26,134 nt of DNA, from positions 1 through 26,134 of the IMG/VR virus record IMGVR_UViG_3300003872_000013; one strand, written 5' to 3'. The translations under genes were made by a program, and so were the position numbers. The first letter of the stretch is position 1, and each line of letters begins with the position of its first letter. Of the stretch, positions 21,329 through 26,134 are shown one piece after another. The notes below the pieces were generated by a model. The model worked only from the letters and a program-made list of their open reading frames with translations, was not told the DNA's origin and did no database searches. The stretch comes from a virus.

Positions 21329-22120
21329 TTAGAGTGCAACATCCTCCATAAATTGTAGGAATGAATTTTTGTGATTTTCAGCACAAAGGTTGTAAATCTT
21401 TACAAATGCCAAAGCTTTTATAAATGCTTCATAGCCTTTCTTTTGCTCTTCTTTCAAAAACTCATCTGTTTTAATCGCATCATTGGCTATCTCATAAGCG
21501 GTGAGTCCCAAGCCCTCAGACAAATCATAAACGCTCGTATCTTGCAATGATGTAACAATAAGGTTATCATCTTGATATACCTCTTCAAATACACCTTTTA
21601 TGCCCATCTCTTTATCTCCAAAGAAGTAGAGAAACTCAGACTTTATTATGTCATTTTGTGTTGATTTTGTTTGATTGAGTATTACTACTATTTTGCTTGT
21701 GCTTTTTGCTCTGATGCGTTTGTACATATCTAGGAGGTTTTTCATACCACTTTTATTTTTTAGTACAGGGATGAAATAGACTACATGCTCATCTATGCCC
21801 ATACTCAAAAGTGAATCTACCAAAGCGTTGCTATCGTTACCACCTCCTGCATCTATCACAACGCTCTCATCGCTCAATACATCAAACATTGCTCTCAATG
21901 TCTCTTCTATGCCTTTTTCTACTTTAAAACTTTGAGAGTGAAATAGAGAGCTGGTGTATGTGTTTGTGATGTTGTTGTCATCTACCTCTATAAGCTTTAC
22001 CTTTTTTTTCTCTTTTTCATAGAGTAGGGCAGTCAATACTTGATTTGATAGAGTGCTTTTTCCTACACCACCTTTACTTGATACTGCAACTGCAAATATG
22101 CCTTTTTTCTCTTTACTCAT
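21329..22120 (-). CDS. ParA-type partition ATPase
   Basis: This 263-residue protein has the deviant Walker A box SKGGVGKST (residues 15-23, with the signature Lys16 and Lys21) of ParA/MinD ATPases. A Walker B-like VVIDAGGG lies in the first half and VVILNQTKS corresponds to the later conserved strand. No N-terminal helix-turn-helix is present, so it is of the small ParF/StbB-like kind. Partner: the RHH protein whose gene overlaps it by 8 bases upstream. Together they look like a type Ib partition pair, unusual in an integrase-bearing phage. Confidence 0.85.
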   Translation of the reverse strand: MSKEKKGIFAVAVSSKGGVGKSTLSNQVLTALLYEKEKKKVKLIEVDDNNITNTYTSSLFHSQSFKVEKGIEETLRAMFDVLSDESVVIDAGGGNDSNALVDSLLSMGIDEHVVYFIPVLKNKSGMKNLLDMYKRIRAKSTSKIVVILNQTKSTQNDIIKSEFLYFFGDKEMGIKGVFEEVYQDDNLIVTSLQDTSVYDLSEGLGLTAYEIANDAIKTDEFLKEEQKKGYEAFIKALAFVKIYNLCAENHKNSFLQFMEDVAL

Positions 22121-22328
22121 TATAAAACCTTTTTTTGAAATCTGATTTTTCCTTATTTTCTAAGGACTTTTGCGCAACATTTACTGAACTTTCCTTATGA
22201 AAGTATTGTTCTACAAGCATATACAAAAACTCTTGTTTGCTTGAATACTCTTTTCTTTTCCCACAAATAGCCGTTATATCATTAAAAAGCTCAGGTGGTA
22301 CTGCTAAAGTGATTTTTCTTTCAATCAT
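22113..22328 (-). CDS. ribbon-helix-helix DNA-binding protein (partition partner)
   Basis: This 71-residue protein starts RKITLAVPPELFNDITAI, a beta strand followed by a helix, then SSKQEFLYMLVEQYF. That is the ribbon-helix-helix layout ('..itv.vp.el...i........s.seflr.ll...'). In type Ib partition systems such a protein binds repeats that act both as operator and centromere. TAAGGA/TCCTTA repeats occur just upstream and in its 3' part. The C-terminal ~25 residues are a charged tail that may stimulate the ATPase. Confidence 0.8.
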   Translation of the reverse strand: MIERKITLAVPPELFNDITAICGKRKEYSSKQEFLYMLVEQYFHKESSVNVAQKSLENKEKSDFKKRFYNE

Positions 22329-22371
22329 TTTATTTACTCACTTTTTAAGGACATTTTTGCAAATTTCCTTA
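22150..22371. repeat. TAAGGA/TCCTTA repeat cluster, candidate partition site and operator
   Basis: TCCTTA-TTTTC-TAAGGA (22150-22166) and TAAGGA-14-TCCTTA (22346-22371) are inverted repeats, with another TCCTTA at 22192 and one at 22503. Two copies share a longer motif, TAAGGAC followed by TTTTGC. Some copies also serve as ribosome-site complements, so part of the enrichment may be trivial. Confidence 0.4.
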
Positions 22372-22382
22372 CTTTTTTTATG

Positions 22383-22496
22383 CTATAATTTCACTGATTT
22401 AGCAAAAAGTGCAAACTCTTTTGCGGTCATACTACCTATGTTAATGCCTTGCTCTGATGCCAGTCTAAGCAAGGTTCTCATTTTTTGAACGCTCAT
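22383..22496 (-). CDS. 37-codon ORF at the start of the early operon
   Basis: ATG 22496 overlaps the stop of the upstream ORF (ATGA) and has ATAAGGAAA ahead. The product begins MSVQKMRTLLRLASEQGINI and ends FAKSVKL, a small helical protein. The RHH gene follows after 54 bases that hold one repeat pair. No family is recognised; ribosome site and coupling support translation. Confidence 0.5.
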   Translation of the reverse strand: MSVQKMRTLLRLASEQGINIGSMTAKEFALFAKSVKL

Positions 22497-22636
22497 ATTT
22501 TTTCCTTATATTTTTTTATAAAACTCTGTGCAACATACAGAGGAAAGCCCATGTCATTAAGCTGCAACTGTATGCTACATCGAGGTTTATAGAAGCGATT
22601 TGCCTTTCCCAAATCTACATGCTGCCTTAAAAGCAC
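22493..22636 (-). CDS. 47-codon ORF, first of the leftward operon
   Basis: The frame starts at GTG 22636 (no good ribosome site) and ends in an ATGA overlap with the next ORF. The product reads MLLRQHVDLGKANRFYKPR, then NDMGFPLYVAQSFIKKYKEK, which looks like genuine protein. Within it CTCTGT-GCAACAT-ACAGAG is a perfect 6-bp hairpin. An alternative view, a structured RNA, was considered. The coupled overlap favours a protein. Confidence 0.45.
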   Translation of the reverse strand: MLLRQHVDLGKANRFYKPRCSIQLQLNDMGFPLYVAQSFIKKYKEKI

Positions 22637-22682
22637 ATAGTTTTTTCACTACTGTTTTGTTGAGCCTATGTTTGCGGATAGG

Positions 22683-22709
22683 TTTACATGTAAAAGGTTT
22701 TGATATAAT
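22683..22709 (+). promoter_or_regulatory. promoter with palindromic operator before the 22728 gene
   Basis: TATAAT at 22704-22709 lies 18 bases ahead of the ATG. The -35 area is covered by the perfect 12-bp palindrome TTTACATGTAAA (22683-22694). A second inverted repeat, CCTAT-8-ATAGG, lies at 22665-22682. Both sit between the divergent 22493-22636 and 22728 genes and could control both. Confidence 0.5.
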
Positions 22710-22727
22710 TTGAAAAAAGGATAGTTT

Positions 22728-22994
22728 ATGGATATTTCTCTTGTAGGGTTGAGTGTAAACATTGGCTTACTTGCTACTGGTTTGGGAGTAGGGTATAAAA
22801 TAGGCTACACGCACTCCGAATCAAAAAAAGTTACAAAGATGAAAAAACCATGTTCTATCCTCTTTGAGCACAATAAGACTACTTGGAAAGAGCCTGTTGT
22901 CTATTATAATGGAAACAAGCCATTTACTAATACCTGCGAAGCACTTATAAAAAACAAGTGCCGCTACACAAACAAGCGATGTCAGTTACTCTGA
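22728..22994 (+). CDS. membrane-anchored Cys-containing small protein
   Basis: This 88-residue protein follows AAAAAAGGA and has an N-terminal hydrophobic helix (residues ~5-25, LVGLSVNIGLLATGLGVGYKIG). A basic, polar domain with four cysteines follows (C42, C70, C78, C85; e.g. KPCSILFEH and NKCRYTNKRC). It is the first rightward gene after the early operon, with its own promoter and terminator, as expected for a lysogenic-conversion (moron) gene. No family is recognised. Confidence 0.6.
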   Translation: MDISLVGLSVNIGLLATGLGVGYKIGYTHSESKKVTKMKKPCSILFEHNKTTWKEPVVYYNGNKPFTNTCEALIKNKCRYTNKRCQLL

Positions 22995-23059
22995 AATGCA
23001 CCAATGGCAAAGCCAACAGCTAAACCCACAAAAAGCCATACAAAATTTATATCTTCCAT
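22982..23059 (-). CDS. 25-residue single-span membrane peptide
   Basis: ATG 23059 has AAAAGGAAAAA ahead. The peptide MEDINF plus VWLFVGLAVGFAIGA ends FQSN. It converges on and overlaps the 22728-22994 gene by 13 bases. It resembles the other mini membrane peptides of the window in size, but its sequence is not clearly related. It could be regulated by antisense overlap. Confidence 0.45.
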   Translation of the reverse strand: MEDINFVWLFVGLAVGFAIGAFQSN

Positions 23060-23083
23060 ATTTTTCCTTTTAACAATCATAAA

Positions 23084-23132
23084 TCAAAACAACACAAACA
23101 AAGCCAACTCCGAAAGCTGGTTTTTTGTTTGG
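23084..23132 (+). terminator. 49-bp repeated terminator, copy 1
   Basis: AAGCCAACT and AGCTGGTTT pair around the loop CCGAA with one mismatch and one G-U, followed by a T-rich tract (TTTTTTGTTT). The 49 bp are identical to 23729-23777. It follows the rightward gene ending at 22994. The other strand is also T-rich after the stem, so it may work both ways. Confidence 0.75.
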
Positions 23133-23139
23133 TTATCTT

Positions 23140-23163
23140 GAATTATCACTGATAATGCTTATC
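23140..23163 (+). promoter_or_regulatory. 24-bp regulatory element, copy 1 (before 23237 gene)
   Basis: The element contains the perfect 13-bp palindrome TTATCA-C-TGATAA (23143-23155). An inverted copy at 23707-23730 matches 23 of 24 bases. Each copy precedes one gene of the convergent pair in the same orientation relative to that gene. Confidence 0.6.
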
Positions 23164-23186
23164 TGTTTAAAATATTCACGGTGAAA

Positions 23187-23229
23187 CCTTTGTGGTATAA
23201 TTAAGTTGCAACAAAAATCAACACAAAGG
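23187..23229 (+). promoter_or_regulatory. extended -10 promoter bracketed by an inverted repeat
   Basis: TGGTATAAT (23193-23201) is an extended -10. It is flanked by CCTTTGTG (23187-23194) and CACAAAGG (23222-23229), perfect 8-bp arms, with GTTGCAAC between them. The right arm also supplies the AAAGG ribosome site of the 23237 gene, so a bound protein or a hairpin could block both transcription and translation. Confidence 0.55.
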
Positions 23230-23236
23230 CTTCATC

Positions 23237-23491
23237 ATGAAGATAGAAGTAAAATATATAGACCAAGGAATATCGAGATTTTCACATGTAGATACTATGG
23301 ATTATCTCCCAAGAGTAGGAGAAATCATTATAAATGAAGAACTCGCAGACAGAGGTTGTAGTGGAAGATTTGTCATAAACGACATATTTCATACAAAAAC
23401 AAGCGAAGGTTTTAAATGCACTGTGAAGTGCATAGAAATATCTGACGAAGATGACATGAGATTTAGACTCCAAGAGTCAGGTCATTTGTAG
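23237..23491 (+). CDS. hypothetical protein, convergent pair member 1
   Basis: This 84-residue protein begins MKIEVKYIDQGISRFSHV and has RVGEIIINEELADRGCSGRFVINDIFH, then TVKCIEIS. It is beta-rich with a small-barrel appearance. No family is recognised. It faces the 23482-23691 gene and overlaps it by 10 bases. Each gene is preceded by a copy of the same 24-bp element, suggesting joint control. Confidence 0.6.
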   Translation: MKIEVKYIDQGISRFSHVDTMDYLPRVGEIIINEELADRGCSGRFVINDIFHTKTSEGFKCTVKCIEISDEDDMRFRLQESGHL

Positions 23492-23691
23492 ATTTTTTCA
23501 AATAACTTTTGTTGGAGTGAATCTAAATTTGCTCCAATAGACTCTATCTCTTCAAAAATTGGTGCTAACTCCTCTCTACTATAACCATCTCTTATTAATA
23601 TATACAAACTGCTGTTTAGTTTTAGCTTTGCATCTATCATCTTCTCTGTGGCACGTACCAAGCTTTTTATCTTTTTTGGTGCTAATAGCAT
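23482..23691 (-). CDS. hypothetical helical protein, convergent pair member 2
   Basis: This 69-residue protein (MLLAPKKIKSLVRATEKMID... SREELAPIFEEIESIGANLD) is almost entirely helical and looks like a two-helix coiled coil. TAAGGAAAG precedes the ATG. Its 3' end overlaps the opposite gene by 10 bases, so simultaneous strong expression of both would interfere. Function unknown. Confidence 0.6.
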   Translation of the reverse strand: MLLAPKKIKSLVRATEKMIDAKLKLNSSLYILIRDGYSREELAPIFEEIESIGANLDSLQQKLFEKIYK

Positions 23692-23706
23692 TTACTCTTT
23701 CCTTAC

Positions 23707-23730
23707 GATAAGCATTAACAGTGATAATTC
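23707..23730 (-). promoter_or_regulatory. 24-bp regulatory element, copy 2 (before 23691 gene)
   Basis: This is the inverted copy of the element at 23140-23163 with one mismatch. On the minus strand TTGAAT-16-TATCGT within and beside it could serve as promoter boxes for the 23482-23691 gene. It overlaps terminator copy 2 by two bases. Confidence 0.55.
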
Positions 23731-23777
23731 AAAACAACACAAACAAAGCCAACTCCGAAAGCTGGTTTTTTGTTTGG
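23729..23777 (+). terminator. 49-bp repeated terminator, copy 2
   Basis: It is identical to 23084-23132. It lies about 240 bases after the 23237-23491 stop and before the GTAC operator array, insulating the next rightward promoter. Confidence 0.75.
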
Positions 23778-23786
23778 ATAAGAGAA

Positions 23787-23850
23787 TAGTACAATAAGTA
23801 CATTTAAAGAGTACTTAAATTAAGTACTCAATGTACTATTATGCTATAAT
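23787..23850 (+). promoter_or_regulatory. symmetric GTAC operator array and extended -10 promoter
   Basis: GTAC cores start at 23789, 23798, 23811, 23824 and 23833, with spacings 9-13-13-9, mirror-symmetric about the middle one. Within it GAGTACTTAA-A-TTAAGTACTC (23809-23829) is a perfect 21-bp dyad. The extended -10 TGCTATAAT (23842-23850) follows directly, so the array covers the -35 zone and probably represses the 23880 gene. Confidence 0.65.
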
Positions 23851-23879
23851 TCTACTTGAAATTAAAAAAAGGATGGTAG

Positions 23880-24107
23880 ATGAGAGAAACATTGATAAAG
23901 TTAGACGATATTAACAAAGAGCTTCAACAGAAGTTACATGTAAAAGATGGAGTTGCTTCTATAGATAAAAAGTGGTTGTTTGTATTTGATACTATTTTAG
24001 AGGATATTATTCAAAGCAGGGTGGTTGTAGATTTTGCAACAAAAAAAGGTGATGGTATTGACTGGGAGTTTGTGCAAAACAGCATGAAAAAGACAAAGAG
24101 GCATTAA
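23880..24107 (+). CDS. hypothetical protein under the GTAC array
   Basis: This 75-residue protein follows AAAAAGGA. It has a helical start (TLIKLDDINKELQQKLHVKDG) and a second helix (KKWLFVFDTILEDIIQSRVVVDFA). It lacks a clear HTH but is small and basic at its end (MKKTKRH). It could be the regulator that binds the GTAC array (autoregulation) or the regulated product; the sequence does not decide. It ends inside a 9-bp hairpin shared with the opposite gene. Confidence 0.6.
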   Translation: MRETLIKLDDINKELQQKLHVKDGVASIDKKWLFVFDTILEDIIQSRVVVDFATKKGDGIDWEFVQNSMKKTKRH

Positions 24108-24124
24108 GTAAAAATTTAATGCCT
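24099..24124. terminator. bidirectional hairpin between convergent genes
   Basis: AGGCATTAA and TTAATGCCT form perfect 9-bp arms around an 8-base loop. The stem contains the stop codon of the rightward gene and part of the leftward stop. In the minus direction a T-rich tract (CTCTTTGTCTTTTTC) follows, so it should terminate the leftward 24123-24809 transcript best. Confidence 0.6.
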
Positions 24125-24809
24125 ACTGTTCCAAAGCAATAACAAAGTCGATCGCATAATCTATATTTTCAGAGATAAATGCGGTCGTCTCTTTTACATC
24201 TTTTGCTTTTTTTACTACTGTGAGGAGTTTATCGAGTATGCTTTTTGACTCTTGTGTCTTTTCAAGGATACATTTGAAGAGATAAAAGTCTTCACTTAGT
24301 CCTATTATTCCTCTATATTTATAATTCTTTATAGATTTTTTTATCTTATGCATCACAAGTATCATAATCTTTTTTGTTTCATCATCTAGTTCAAGAGACA
24401 TTATAGAATCAAGAAATTTATCAATCTCACTGTCAAACATATCTAGTGAGTCCTGTATATCATTTTCTTGATATTTTTTATTTGAAAAACTGTCAGAGAG
24501 TATCATAAATGAGAGTTCTAAATCATTTAAGTCATTTTGAAAACTGCTTATATAGCTTTCAAGATTTAGTGGAAGTATAAATTTATGAACACTTTTAAGT
24601 ATTCGCTCGTAGTTGTTATATCGTCCTATCGCATCTATTTCATTTTCTATTACATGTAAATTTTGTTGATAAATATGTAAAATTTCATAGATTTCATAGA
24701 TACTATCTGTTTTAAAAATCTCTTTATATATATTAATGAGTCTTGTGTTTAATTTTCTTCTCTTATGCAACTCTTTTAATAAATCGTAGATTCTACTTGC
24801 CGGGTTCAT
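24123..24809 (-). CDS. 228-residue helical protein, unknown
   Basis: This protein is almost entirely alpha-helical (YDLLKELHKRRKLNTRLINI, SLDMFDSEIDKFLDSIMSLE, ILEKTQESKSILDKLL) without membrane segments or recognised motifs. AAAAAAAGGA precedes the ATG. Its promoter shares the 16-bp core of the Panacea gene's promoter, so the two may be expressed alike. Lying directly downstream of the antitoxin/partner pair, it may be a further component of that system, but this is inference from context. Confidence 0.6.
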   Translation of the reverse strand: MNPASRIYDLLKELHKRRKLNTRLINIYKEIFKTDSIYEIYEILHIYQQNLHVIENEIDAIGRYNNYERILKSVHKFILPLNLESYISSFQNDLNDLELSFMILSDSFSNKKYQENDIQDSLDMFDSEIDKFLDSIMSLELDDETKKIMILVMHKIKKSIKNYKYRGIIGLSEDFYLFKCILEKTQESKSILDKLLTVVKKAKDVKETTAFISENIDYAIDFVIALEQ

Positions 24810-24825
24810 TAGAAATCCTTTTTTT

Positions 24826-24841
24826 AAATTATACTACAAAT
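24826..24841 (-). promoter_or_regulatory. promoter core P1 (before 24123-24809 gene)
   Basis: On the minus strand this reads ATTTGTAGTATAATTT, with -10 TATAAT at 24833-24828. The 16 bp are identical to 25676-25691. Weaker similarity continues upstream (AGCCTyTAAA...ATTC in both). Confidence 0.65.
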
Positions 24842-24862
24842 CAGCCTGAATTTTAAAGGCTC

Positions 24863-25144
24863 TTATTTGCATTTCATTTTTATATTTACAACTTCAAAAG
24901 AGCTGGTAAAACTATAGTATAAATAGAGGGTGCAATTAATCTTATCTATATTCTGTTTTATAAAATAATTTTCATTTGATACTTGATAACCAGTATGTTT
25001 ATCTCTACTAGCAAGAAAGCATAAAGAGTTTATTATGAGAATAATAATATTGTGATGAGTGTTGAAATAGTTATGCAATGATATTTGAGCATCATTAGAG
25101 AAGTCATATATTTCAAAGAGGTCGCTTGGTTTGTTAGGAAGCAA
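24863..25144 (-). CDS. unknown protein overlapping the Panacea gene; candidate toxin
   Basis: This 93-residue protein starts at ATG 25144, 11 bases inside the end of the upstream gene, so it depends on its translation. It begins MLPNKPSDLFEIYDFSNDAQ and has a helix rich in Ile/Leu (NIIILIINSLCFLAS). A strand-rich end follows (INCTLYLYYSFTSS, EVVNIKMKCK). No toxin family is recognised; the final strands superficially recall RelE/ParE folds. Small size and coupling behind a Panacea antitoxin are what suggest a toxin. Confidence 0.6.
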   Translation of the reverse strand: MLPNKPSDLFEIYDFSNDAQISLHNYFNTHHNIIILIINSLCFLASRDKHTGYQVSNENYFIKQNIDKINCTLYLYYSFTSSFEVVNIKMKCK

Positions 25145-25655
25145 AAATAGCTCCTGCTTCTTTAATTTCTTCTTCTGTTATGTCATCTGCAATATCTACA
25201 GAAAAAACAGTCTCTATTGGTATAATTTGCCCTATTTTTGCCAACTCCCAAGCTTTGTTGTGAGAGATATTGGAGATACTAGTTGCACTGTGTCTATTTG
25301 CTATCTTTTCTATATATTTGTCTATTATGCTTATTTCATTTGCTGTAAAACCTGAAATATCAGGCTCTTTTATAGATATAAATGAGTGTTGAATATAGTT
25401 GCCAAGAGGAACATTTTTTTTTATAATAGCACCATCTTTTACTAATAATCTTAAAATAGCATCTATTTTTTTAGGTACTGGACCATTTTTCAACTTGATA
25501 TAATCACTATGAGATATAGATGTAAAATTATTATACATATACTCCCTATCTGCAAACCATAAAATTTTATTCAATTTTACTTTTCCAAGTTTTTTGAAGT
25601 CAATATCCGTTTGTCTATTAATAATATAATGCACAAGATTATAAAGTCTTTTCAT
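25134..25655 (-). CDS. Panacea-domain (SocA-like) antitoxin
   Basis: This 173-residue protein matches the Panacea/DUF4065 family. KVKLNKILWFADREYMYNN and SHSDYIKLKNGPVPKKIDAIL (residues ~25-68) correspond to the family's 'klqKLlyfad......g....d.y.k..yGPVp' core. ISHNKAWELAKIGQIIP near residues 130-146 matches its late 'lSH...aw' segment. Panacea proteins neutralise many unrelated toxins encoded next to them. Here the next gene overlaps its end by 11 bases. It has its own promoter (P2). Confidence 0.8.
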   Translation of the reverse strand: MKRLYNLVHYIINRQTDIDFKKLGKVKLNKILWFADREYMYNNFTSISHSDYIKLKNGPVPKKIDAILRLLVKDGAIIKKNVPLGNYIQHSFISIKEPDISGFTANEISIIDKYIEKIANRHSATSISNISHNKAWELAKIGQIIPIETVFSVDIADDITEEEIKEAGAIFAS

Positions 25656-25675
25656 AAATCATCCTTTCTTCTTTA

Positions 25676-25691
25676 AAATTATACTACAAAT
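25676..25691 (-). promoter_or_regulatory. promoter core P2 (before Panacea gene)
   Basis: The 16 bp are identical to P1 at 24826-24841; the -10 TATAAT is at 25683-25678. The upstream part overlaps the stop codon of the queA-like ORF. The two cores are 850 bp apart and bracket the antitoxin/partner pair. Confidence 0.65.
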
Positions 25692-25701
25692 AGGCGAATA
25701 T

Positions 25702-26134
25702 TTAGAGGCTTAGTACCATTTTCAAAATATCTCTTTGCTCTTGTTCGCTTTTTTCATTGAAAATCTCTAAGAGTGTCATGGCTCTGTGGTTGAGTGGCTC
25801 TTGAGGAGTTGTGTTGTGGCTGTTTGTGGTAATGCTGTTTTCATCTCCATCTACAATAGTGCCTGAGTTATTGAAATTTTTTTGGGTAGAGTAGTAGAGG
25901 TCGATGAGTCTTTGTGTCTCTTGAGATGGATTTTTGAGAATATCTTTAAGTATTTTTTGCTTTTTTTTATCACTTTTTATTATTTTTGCCGTATTATCTG
26001 GGATTTCATAAAATTCACTATGCATTTTATGATCAAGTATATTTTCACATTCCACAGGTTTAAAAGTTCCGGCTCCAACATGTAAAGTAAGATAATAAAC
26101 TTCATAAAGTTTTTTCATTTTTTCAAAAAGTTCA
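25702..26134 (-). pseudogene. queA: queA fragment fused to unrelated C-terminus (5' end outside window)
   Basis: The frame is open to the window edge (…ELFEK before the Met at 26118). It then reads [19 protein letters not shown] and [14 protein letters not shown]. This is the conserved core of S-adenosylmethionine:tRNA ribosyltransferase-isomerase QueA (E. coli: [13 protein letters not shown]...DTIEDHIMHSEYAEVP), which makes epoxyqueuosine in tRNA. After SDKK, near 25,963, the expected GTTSVRSLE, PGF..KVVDALITNFHLP and YRFFSYGDAM segments are absent. About 86 residues of Gln/Asn/Ser-rich sequence follow instead, ending DILKMVLSL. The truncated product should be inactive. It marks a probable junction between host chromosome and the element. 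Confidence 0.75.

Noticed and set aside
22381-22390. Extended -10 (TGCTATAAT) on the plus strand
   Set aside because: It points rightward into the leftward small ORFs with no plus-strand gene behind it; in AT-rich DNA this can arise by chance.
22518-22650. Sequence with a GAGGAAAG-like stretch and hairpin, at first glance like an RNase P-type or other structured RNA
   Set aside because: Too short, lacks the other conserved elements of RNase P RNA, and the other strand gives a continuous protein-like frame coupled to the next ORF.
24826-25691. The two 16-bp promoter cores as attachment sites of a mobile island
   Set aside because: Each contains an intact TATAAT at normal distance from a start codon; promoter function explains them better and no recombinase lies between.
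1-26134. tRNA genes, CRISPR arrays, insertion sequences
   Set aside because: No cloverleaf-like segments with CCA-side features, no regularly spaced repeats with spacers and no transposase-like protein were seen.

Overview
The window is most of a temperate, siphovirus-type prophage and the accessory DNA at its right-hand side, in an AT-rich bacterial chromosome. The host is most likely one of the Campylobacterota (Sulfurimonas/Sulfurovum/Arcobacter-like). That is an inference from base composition, protein style and extended -10 promoters with weak -35 boxes; no marker gene settles it.

Layout. 1-3,668 (+): the end of an HK97-fold major capsid gene, head-tail joining genes, tail tube and the two tail-assembly chaperones, the second made by a -1 frameshift at A_AAA_AAG. 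3,665-11,470 (+): tape measure, Dit-like protein, fibre linker, a C-type-lectin-fold tail fibre whose last ~36 codons look like the variable region of a diversity-generating retroelement, and a fibre-assembly-like protein. 11,500-13,566 (+): lysis block with holin-like protein, overlapping Rz/Rz1-type spanins and an M15 endolysin. Portal and terminase must lie left of base 1.

13,735-22,636 (-): a tightly packed early/lysogeny operon. In order of transcription it holds two tiny ORFs, an RHH protein plus ParA-type ATPase (partition-like), ssb, a PAPS-reductase-like PP-loop protein, several small unknown genes, YopX, dut, a small XRE regulator, an antirepressor-like protein, an excisionase-like protein and the tyrosine integrase. 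Two blocks of [small membrane protein - mini single-TM peptide - DNA-binding regulator] follow each other here, with a strong promoter and an operator cluster between them. Many very small genes are coupled by ATGA or TAATG overlaps.

22,683-26,134: an accessory region of short, individually regulated genes. It has repeated terminators, a 24-bp element placed in front of both genes of a convergent pair, and a symmetric GTAC operator array. It also carries a probable Panacea (SocA-like) antitoxin with an overlapping unknown partner, and a 228-aa unknown protein whose promoter resembles that of the antitoxin. At the right edge an ORF runs in from outside the window. Its first ~57 residues are the conserved core of QueA (tRNA queuosine synthesis), then it switches to unrelated sequence. 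This suggests that the element/host junction lies near 25,960.

Recurring theme: four gene cassettes are bounded by short direct repeats (93, 30, 49 and a 16-bp promoter core), as if small accessory genes were repeatedly spliced into this phage. The most promising leads are the DGR-like hypervariable fibre end (no reverse transcriptase or template in the window), the Panacea pair with an unknown partner, the duplicated membrane-peptide/regulator block, and the 29-codon peptide ORF that repeats the antirepressor C-terminus with almost only silent changes.
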